Of a DNA stretch of 64,000 nt, positions 56,430 through 64,000 are shown in pieces. Below the pieces are notes generated by a model. That model searched no databases. It worked only from the letters and a program-made list of their open reading frames with translations, and was not told the DNA's origin. The first letter of the stretch is position 1. Every line of letters begins with the position of its first letter. The stretch spans positions 20,460,618 through 20,524,617 of the forward strand of contig NC_090280.1 of NCBI RefSeq assembly GCF_037392515.1, written 5' to 3'. This stretch comes from Haliotis asinina (taxonomy: Eukaryota; Mollusca; Gastropoda; Lepetellida; Haliotidae). The translations under genes were made by a program, and so were the position numbers.

Positions 56430-57165
56430 AATAGACTGTTCAGGCCCAATCAGTGTGCAAGGCTACGCTTATGTTTGGAAAACTCTGTAGATCGCAATGT
56501 GACATGTACTTTAAGAAGTTATTCACATATCATCTTGGCCAACATCAAAGTGATAGCACAGAGAACTCTAACTGTAGAAAATCTCCACTCTTCAATAGGC
56601 TCCGACTCATTAAGAAATATGATATGCGTGACCTGCTGGACAACTACTTAGATTATTCTGTCATACCATCAAACCTAGCTACGAATCGCTTCATCACTGA
56701 GTGGATAAAGCAAGTGGAGATTAAGTCATTACAGGGACAAAATGTCTATCTGTCAGACAGGTTTTGAGTAGATATTCCTTGATCGGACATGGTGCACTGA
56801 CTATATGGAAACTAGCTATTCATGCTCCCTATAGAATTAGAGACTTATCATCAGTTGCAAACATCGGTGTGAGTAAAATCAAATCTGGTGAATGTAAGTG
56901 TGGAAGAGTAACAAATGACATTGTTAAAAGCACATCCTTATGTTCTGCCCTATCACAATGCACGAACGAAATGAACTGTTTGACAACCTGTGTGGTGTCA
57001 TTATATATCATCTTTTGGAACCTTATTTCATCGTATGGGTATTGCTGCCATGTAAATCATATCTGTGTCCATATCTGATGTTATTCAAGAACTTGTAATC
57101 TTCAGTCGTGGAGGAAATAAAGTCTGTCTATCCATTCTTCTACTGTTTTAATAAAAAGATATAGA
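56430..57165 (+). mobile_element. LINE 3' fragment
   Basis: A frame at 56453-56767 and its continuation in another frame at 56764 onward look like the end of a non-LTR ORF2. The landmarks are LFNRLRLIKKYDMRDLLDNY, TEWIKQ, then GECKCGRVTNDIV followed by a Cys-rich stretch like the terminal zinc knuckle. It ends in GGAGGAAATAAAGTCTG. The frame shifts near 56765 and again near 56930, so it is dead. It is a different family from the LINEs at 29735 and 50795. Confidence 0.65.
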
Positions 57166-57239
57166 TATTGGATTCTAGTGATTGTGATTAGTAAATTGAA
57201 TTCGATTCACCAAATATGTCAGTGAATCGTAACAGCCTT

Positions 57240-58410
57240 GGGAAATAATGTGGTTCATTGTTTGTGAGACAGACTGCAATGCAGGAAGGCTAGGCAGTAG
57301 GGAAAATAATGTGTTTCAGGGATTGTGAGAGAGAGACACAACATTGAAGGGAGGGCTAGGAAGAAAGGAAAATAATGTGCTTCATGGATTGTGAGAAAGA
57401 CACCATTGCATGGAAGGCTAGGCAGAATTAACGGGGAAAATAATGTATTTCAGGGATTGTGAGAGAGAACGTTGCAGGAGGGCTAGGCAGTAGGGAAAAT
57501 AAGTGGTTCTGGGATTGTGAGACAGACTACATTGCAGGAGGGCTAGGCAGGAGGGAAAATAATGTGTTTCAGGGACTGTGAGAGAGAGAGAGAGACAACA
57601 TTGAAGGGAGGGCTAGGAAGAAAGGAAAATAATGTGCTTCATGGATTGTGAGAAAGACACCATTGCATGGAAGGCTAGGCAGAATTAACGGGGAAAATAA
57701 TGTATTTCAGGGATTGTGAGAGAGAACGTTGCAGGAGGGCTAGGCAGTAGGGAAAATAAGTGGTTCTGGGATTGTGAGACAGACTACATTGCAGGAGGGC
57801 TAGGCAGGAGGGAAAATAATGTGTTTCAGGGATTGTGAGAGAGAGAAAGAGACAACATTGAAGGGAGGGCTAGGAAGAAAGGAAAATAATGTGCTTCATG
57901 GATTGTGAGAAAGACACCATTGCATGGAAGGCTAGGCAGAATTAACGGGGAAAATAATGTATTTCAGGGATTGTGAGAGAGAACGTTGCAGGAGGGCTAG
58001 GCAGTAGGGAAAATAAGTGGTTCTGGGATTGTGAGACAGACTACATTGCAGGAGGGCTAGGCAGGAGGGAAAATAATGTGTTTCAGGGACTGTGAGAGAG
58101 AGAGAGACAACATTGAAGGGAGGGCTAGGAAGAAAGGAAAATAATGTGCTTCATGGATTGTGAGAAAGACACCATTGCATGGAAGGCTAGGCAGAATTAA
58201 GGGAAAATAATGCATTTCAGGGATTGTGAGAGAGAACATTGCAGGAGGCCTAGGCAGTAGGGAACACAGTGTCTTTTAGGGATTGTGAGAGAGAACGTTG
58301 CAGGAGGGCTAGGCAGGAGGGAAAATAAGTGGTTCTGGGATTGTGAGAGAGAACATTGCAGGAGGGCTAGGCAGTAGGGAACACAAGGTGTTTCAGGGAT
58401 TGTGAGAAAC
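57240..58410. repeat. Minisatellite with higher-order structure (about 258-bp period)
   Basis: Monomers of about 60 bp share GGATTGTGAGA and GGAGGGCTAGGCAG. Four variants follow one another in fixed order, marked by TAATGTGTTTCAGGG, TAATGTGCTTCATGG, TAATGTATTTCAGGG and TAAGTGGTTCTGGG. The block marked by GCTTCATGGATTGTG recurs at 57370, 57629, 57892 and 58148, so the four-monomer block repeats about four times before a degenerate right end. Confidence 0.9.
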
Positions 58411-58529
58411 TAATGCCTGCCTTGCAGAAGACCCATGCATTGTTAGAACAGATACTCAACTACTTGGTCTTACTGGTTAGGGTGGACAAGCTCAGTCACT
58501 GGATCCCATATCACTGTGCCATGACCACA

Positions 58530-58625
58530 AGCAGTTGCTCAGTATTGATCACTGGATTGTTTGTTCCAGACATGATTATTTACAGGATGTTGTCATGAAG
58601 CTGGAATATTGCTGGGTATGATGTT
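58530..58625 (+). repeat. SINE family B, 3' fragment
   Basis: GTATTGATCACTGGATTGTT, TTCCAGACATGATTATTTAC, AGCTGGAATATTGCTGGG. Confidence 0.7.
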
Positions 58626-59675
58626 TGGCAGCAAACAAATATACAACTAAATTTGTCAGACATGCACAAAATGTTAAGAGCAAATGTTTCACTCTTTTTG
58701 TTTTGGTTATTTTTGGTAACCAGACGGAATAAATGTTTTGAAGTCATCGATTTCTAAGGCTCTAGATGCTATTTAGATATGTGATTTTTCTCAAAATCCA
58801 ATTATCCATCTTTATGTTCTTAGTTTCACAACGTTTGAGGAATTAGGAAATTTTTGTTTTTTACTTACAGATTTGCTGCTGATTTGAAGCAAATATCTGC
58901 ATCTGAAAATTATTTAATTAATACCTGTAGGCATGGTCATTAATGGGGTTTTGTTTCATGATAAAATACATACTCACCTCTTTTTGATGCGTTTTTTAAG
59001 AGGACAATGCTATCTGTCACTTCAGATTAAATTTTTCTTGTTTTGGAAACAGCACACAGGTAAAATATCAGTCACCTTCTTCTTACTGATGTATTTCTAT
59101 TTGAAAATGTCTAAAAACGAACAGGCCAAATGCAAAGGACATGGTTATTCTGAATATCTTTGTTAATGCACTCTGATCTTAAGTGTGGCAACACTTCGTG
59201 GTCATCAGCCTTATGAGACATTTCCACCAGTGTCTGCAATAAGATCAAAGTGGCTCCACATAGTGGTTGTTATTCAGACTCAGTACAGTTTTAGCGCTGT
59301 CAAGTCAAACTATTGATGTTCTAAATTACTGAGCCAAGTGTAGTAACTGGTATTCTACAGGGACCTATTTCTAGTCTGGTCCTGTTGATTGCAACCTAAC
59401 AGGGTTAGTAGGAGAGTCAGCAGAGCAGACCTTGTTAATGAGAGTGGCACAGATTCCACGACCACTCCACAGCCTCTTCATGATGTTTAATGAGAGATAT
59501 GTGGAGAGCTTTGAAATTTCAATTTTCGTAAGACAATTCCAGGTGACCAGTATAAACTGTATTTCACTGGTTTTTAGAGTTGGCAGCTTGAACCAGAAAT
59601 AAATGTTTTTTCATGATTACAATTTCCGTCAGTTTTATGCAGTCCCTGCATTGAGTTTGTGGTATGGCATAAACA

Positions 59676-59775
59676 TCAAGACCTGGTTCAGAAGTAAAAG
59701 CATTGAGACCTGGTTCAGAAGTAAAAGCATTGAGACCTGGTTCAAAAGTAAGAGCATTGAGACCTGGTTCATCAA
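59676..59775. repeat. Small tandem repeat (27-bp unit, about 3.5 copies)
   Basis: CATTGAGACCTGGTTCAGAA plus GTAAAAG repeated. 27 is a multiple of three, which explains open frames on the minus strand. Confidence 0.85.
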
Positions 59776-61013
59776 GGCCTGAGGCTGAGAATTTATGAAT
59801 GTCAACTTGTCTTTGTGATGAGTGCAATATTTCATTTCACCAAATGGAGGAGTAAGACTATTCTCCTAAACATTGGGTTCCTCCAGATGAAGAATTTGAC
59901 GTCAATAAATTTTGAAGTTTTATTTGTATCACTTCTCAATGCTGTTTCAAGATTCCATTAAGTTCAGAAGTAATGTGTCAAGTGCATTGAATTCTTTTGC
60001 ATTTTGATTCAAATTTGCTTTTCTGATATTTTTAGTTGAGTAGTCTCATGACGGACTCCTGTGAACATGAGCAGAACGATAACTGGGAATTATTAGGATT
60101 GGTCTACACTCTGTAATACTGAAGATGTTGTCCAAACGTGACAGTTCTGTGTTATTCATTTTTGCTCTGAATAATTGGGCATTTGCTAAGTTCAAAAATC
60201 ATGTTGTTGCTCCCTTTTTTTTTTTTTAGTGAATAAATAATTTCTTTTACTTTGATAGAAAACTATTTGTACAACACAAACTCTTTGACCAGATGAATTT
60301 TATGTTCCTAATTCAAAAGCCTAAAATTCCTAATTCTTGCAGTGATTACTGTAAGAAGGTAATTGTCATTGATACCTTAAACTTTTGCAGAGTGAAAACA
60401 TCTAGCAAAATATATTGCATTTGCTTTATGTGGACTATGTCTCATGGAGTTAGAATAATTAGTCATGCATTGATGCCTTCGGTTTATCTCAAAAGGTTTG
60501 AGAGTCAAGGGAAGTAACTCTTCGAATCCTGGTGAAATCAATGACAGCTAGTACCTAACAGTGATACAGGGATTGGGAATGAGAACTTTGACAATGGGCC
60601 ATTTTCAGGATCATTAGCCATTTTCTGAATTTAGAATGGGCCATTGCCCTTGTATCAATAGTAAACTTCAAACTTTTTATGGGCCATTTTTCATTCAAAT
60701 GTGCAAAATGCCTTTATCCCAATCCCTGGTGATACTTTTTCTTTTGCTGATAATTTGACATGCAGCATAATCTTTATTTGAAAATAACTGAGATCAGTTA
60801 TAAATAACCAATATCAAAGTGAAAAATAAGGAACATACAAATCTAAGCTCAAAGACTTTAATATTACCTAACTGATGATGACAGAATTAACAATTATAAA
60901 TCATCATGATAACAAACCCATGGAATCTACCTTTAGTTTTGTGAATTTGGTTAATGTTTGAAATAATAATAACTTATAGAAAATCTTTAATGGTAATTAC
61001 TTAAATAGCATAC

Positions 61014-61185
61014 TATGAGTGAGTTAGTGAGTTTAGTTTTACGCCACCTTTAGCAATGATCCAGCAATATCAAGCAGGGGACACCAGAAATGGACTTCAC
61101 ACATTATTGTAACCATGTAACCATGTGAGGAATTGAAACCATGAGAAGCAAGGGCTTCCACTATTAGACTGTCTCTCTGCCCCTA
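61014..61185 (-). repeat. SINE family A, full-length
   Basis: GAGTGAGTTAGTGAGTTTAG, CCAGCAATATCAAGCAGGGG, GGACTTCACACATTATTG and a head with an internal duplication (AACCATGT twice). Confidence 0.8.
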
Positions 61186-62327
61186 ACATACTGAGGCTTA
61201 GAAAACATAGTAAGATTAGAATCAATGCAATGTTCTAAATCATCTGCATATCAAAAGATATTTACATGAACCAAAACATTCAATAATGATATGCGTTCAA
61301 ACAGTGTTGAACAACCATATAAGCTACAACTCAACTAATCATCAATGTAAACAAACCATAATTGGTATTATCCAATAAAACAATAAGGACTCTTCATAAT
61401 TCTAGGGAGAGTGATGATGATTTTAAGAACCGACAGGGGTGTTCTGGGGAGGAGGATGTCATCAATTTTGTACACATGTACTTGGGGTGGGGGGTTGTTA
61501 TTTTCATTTTACATTTTCTCCATTAAAACAAAATCATCTTATTCCCCCTTTCAAGAAACACATCTTTAGGATCTAAGCAATTCAAAATAATAACACATAT
61601 CTCAATTTTGTTCTCCAGTATGACTGGTCCAGACAATCCTGTTGTTGTAGATGGAGGAGCAAATATTGCAAGACATGATTAACTATTTCTTTTCTCTACT
61701 ACAACTTTTCAGGGCTAATTTTTGTTCCCTCATCAAGTCAACATTCACCCGATGAAGGAGCAAGAATTAGCTCTGAAACATCATAAAATGCATTTAAAGA
61801 ATACAAAGAAGTTGTTATCCATAAATGGTGTCATGTATTCATGTTCATCAAGCTTCTAAATCCCTTTCAAGAACTTCAAATGCCAATGTCTTTTAATAAT
61901 TTTTCTCTGTTTTTCACACAATAATCTGCCCATAAATTTTTAAGATAATCTTTAGACTTCCTGGGTAGCAATCAACCAATGTTGAAGAATTTGAACCAAT
62001 TTCAGTCTTCCTCAGAATAATCAACTGACGTGAATTGAAACCAATGGGCATTGTTATGTTATAGATAGCTTGTCTGAACAGACATCAGATGACTGATGAA
62101 ATGCCAGTTTGTTTTCAGTACTGCTGGGTACCTGTCACCTTTGACATTTCTTAATGAGAGGATTATAACTGACTGTTAGATTCAGTAAAGGTCATCAGCA
62201 TACGTCAATAGCTATCTTGGGATATGGTGCCTGGGTTTAGAATATGGTACAAATACACCCTCAAGGTCACACTAAGTCTCTGGTGGGCTGAGTTTGTTAT
62301 TTAGTGCAATGTTCAAGTTATGTGAAG

Positions 62328-62482
62328 ATGCAGTGGGATAGCCTAGTGGTTAAAGTATCCCCTGGTCATACTGAAGACCCTGTTTCGATTCCCACATGTG
62401 TGAAGTCCTTTTCTGGTGTCCCCTCCTTTGGTATTGCTGGAATATTGCTAAAAACATATTTACTCACTCACTCACTCATTCA
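62328..62482 (+). repeat. SINE family A, forward, full-length
   Basis: GCAGTGGGATAGCCTAGTGG (box A), CTGTTTCGATTCCCACATG (box B), GTATTGCTGGAATATTGCTA and the tail ACTCACTCACTCACTC. Confidence 0.87.
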
Positions 62483-62689
62483 AGTTATGTGACAGCGATA
62501 TGGAAATCATTTGGACCAGACAATCCAGTATTCAACATTGTAAGCCATGATAGTAGATGAGATTTGTCAGCATCTTTTGGAGTATGTTTCTATTACATCT
62601 GTGAAACATGGTATGATTGGGCTTCTGGTTATTTTCTTGGCAAACATTTGATTGTTGTCAGAGGTAAGTAGTGGATTGGTATGTCATGG

Positions 62690-62825
62690 TTAATGACTTG
62701 GTTGATGTATGTCATCATATCCCTATGCATATACTGATGCTCACCATGTCAATCACTGGGTAGTCTGGTCTAGGGTTGACAGCTGTCACAAAGCGAGAAT
62801 ATCGCTGAATATGTCATTAAACAAC
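62690..62825 (+). repeat. SINE family B, degraded
   Basis: TGACTTGGTTGATGTATGTC, TATACTGATGCTCACCATG, GGTAGTCTGGTCTAGGGTTG. Confidence 0.6.
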
Positions 62826-64000
62826 CTAAACAAATCATTTCATTTGATGAAAAATGTCAGTGATGTATTAAAGCTAAATGTGTTTAGACTGGACCCATTC
62901 CAGAAAACTAGGACATGAATGATGATCTCCCTGATATGTGATAGATACGGTAACCAGTCTGTGTGTCCGTCCAGATTGTGTCTAAAACTTTCAAAAAACT
63001 TTGCACACAGAAAAATCAACTTTTACTATTTGCTGCTGAGGAATTGTTATTTTGTTTTCATTACAAGTTTGACTGTGACTCGCTTCACTGTAATGTGTCT
63101 TTTTGGACCATATCTCTGAAACTGATAAGTATTCTTCTATGAAAAATATAGAGATAAAGATTATAAGCTTGTGACATGCTAAGGGTTTTACATTTGTATT
63201 TATCCATTTTCTGTTTTATCAGAATTGCAATAACAATCAGATGAGTTTCAGTTCTTGGTGGCTAAGGGGACTCAGTCATTATGTAATGAAACAAATGTTT
63301 TTCTATTGGAAAAATAAAATGTTAAAAAATCAAGACATTTACTATTCCTGTGAATGTAAATAAATTATTTAGAAAGCTAGAACAGAGTTAAGATTTATCT
63401 TATCAACTTTAAAACAAATTGTGATGAATTCCTTCTCCCACACATTGTTTAACTTAGTGTGAAGTCAGGAAACAAAAGACAAAAACATGACAAACTAGAC
63501 ACTCCTGTCCCTGAGTGTATCTTACACAGCTTGGTTATAAATAAATAACTTAGACCTTCTGATCAATACAAGGTGGCATCATATCACAGATTAATCAAAG
63601 TTTTGAAAGCATGATGATCGCTGTGTTCAGTTTACTAAATGTAAATTCAGAACCCATTCACACTTTCAGTACTGCTGCCCTCTGACTAAGGGTTGTAAAT
63701 CTAACGTCTAATTAAAGTCTGTCGGATTTTTTAAAATGATAGACGAAGAACACGAATACAGTTAAGTATTGTTCTTGGTCATGTTGATAGAGTACCAACT
63801 TTGAGAGGTAAAGGTCTGTGTTCTGATCCCTCATCACAAATTATAGTGGTACTTGTAGTTTCCCTTAGGTTCAAGGGAGTGTGATACAAGCAATCGTTAG
63901 TCCAAAGGTGATCATAGATCCCATACTTTAACATAGACTTACAAATGTCTTAATGCTGAGGTTGCTTTGTACAGTGCCTTGATCTGTCTAGAGACAGTTT

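Larger units (their letters stand above)
53639..57239. other. Probably intron of the Sp17-like gene; no exon recognised
   Basis: Mostly unique AT-rich sequence with an inverted-repeat element (54004-54116), a SINE with a long microsatellite tail and a LINE piece, all listed separately. No stretch resembles the rest of Sp17 (linker or IQ motif). Confidence 0.45.
58411..64000. other. Unique AT-rich sequence to the right edge; no gene recognised
   Basis: Contains SINEs (58530-58625, 61014-61185, 62328-62482, 62690-62825), a small tandem repeat at 59676-59775, a MITE-like piece near 61387-61520 and a poly(T) run near 60219. Small open frames show no known family. It could be intron of the Sp17-like gene. 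Confidence 0.45.

Noticed and set aside
62328-62395. tRNA gene (A and B boxes)
   Set aside because: The head of a family-A SINE; it lacks a cloverleaf with paired acceptor stem and is repeated many times.

Overview
The window is a piece of animal nuclear genome and most likely comes from a gastropod mollusc close to abalone (Haliotis). That placement is inference. It rests on metazoan genes split by many introns, and on two abundant SINE families that share a tail ending in (ACTC)n. About three dozen SINE copies can be seen.

Four host genes can be read exon by exon. From left to right they are ZPR1 (minus strand, 352-6515, nine coding exons, the last part beyond the left edge), TOMM40 (minus, 13828-28406, seven coding exons, complete, 339 residues), ZNHIT2 (minus, 34083-52924, eleven coding exons, complete, 411 residues) and the first coding exon of an Sp17-like RIIa-domain gene (plus, 53485-53638). 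The first three lie head to tail on the minus strand. ZNHIT2 and the Sp17-like gene are head to head, with 560 bp between their start codons. All exon joins keep frame: the TOMM40 exons sum to 1020 nt, ZNHIT2 to 1236 nt and the ZPR1 part to 777 nt.

Two introns have non-standard ends. ZPR1 carries a U12-type AT-AC intron (1819-2375) and TOMM40 a GC-AG intron (24889-25761). Every TOMM40 intron holds at least one copy of the same roughly 120-bp repeat, always in the same orientation, and I saw none elsewhere in the window. One TOMM40 intron also has a tandem array built from its own 3' splice site.

The last ZNHIT2 intron (34196-43328) has been filled by DIRS-type tyrosine-recombinase retroelements. 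One long copy lies at about 34253-39765. A non-coding relative or its remains lies at about 41395-43311 and ends beside the penultimate exon. Other mobile DNA includes three 5'-truncated LINEs, two long-TIR non-autonomous DNA elements, a small MITE-like family with four copies, two copies of a 5S-rRNA-headed SINE, and a short insertion with a 13-bp target duplication. Large minisatellites lie at 4230-5720 (ZPR1 intron) and 57240-58410.

Functionally, ZPR1 and ZNHIT2 are both linked in other animals to assembly of RNA-protein complexes, TOMM40 is the mitochondrial protein import pore, and Sp17-like proteins sit in cilia and sperm tails. The genes do not form one pathway. From 53639 to the right edge I found no further exon.
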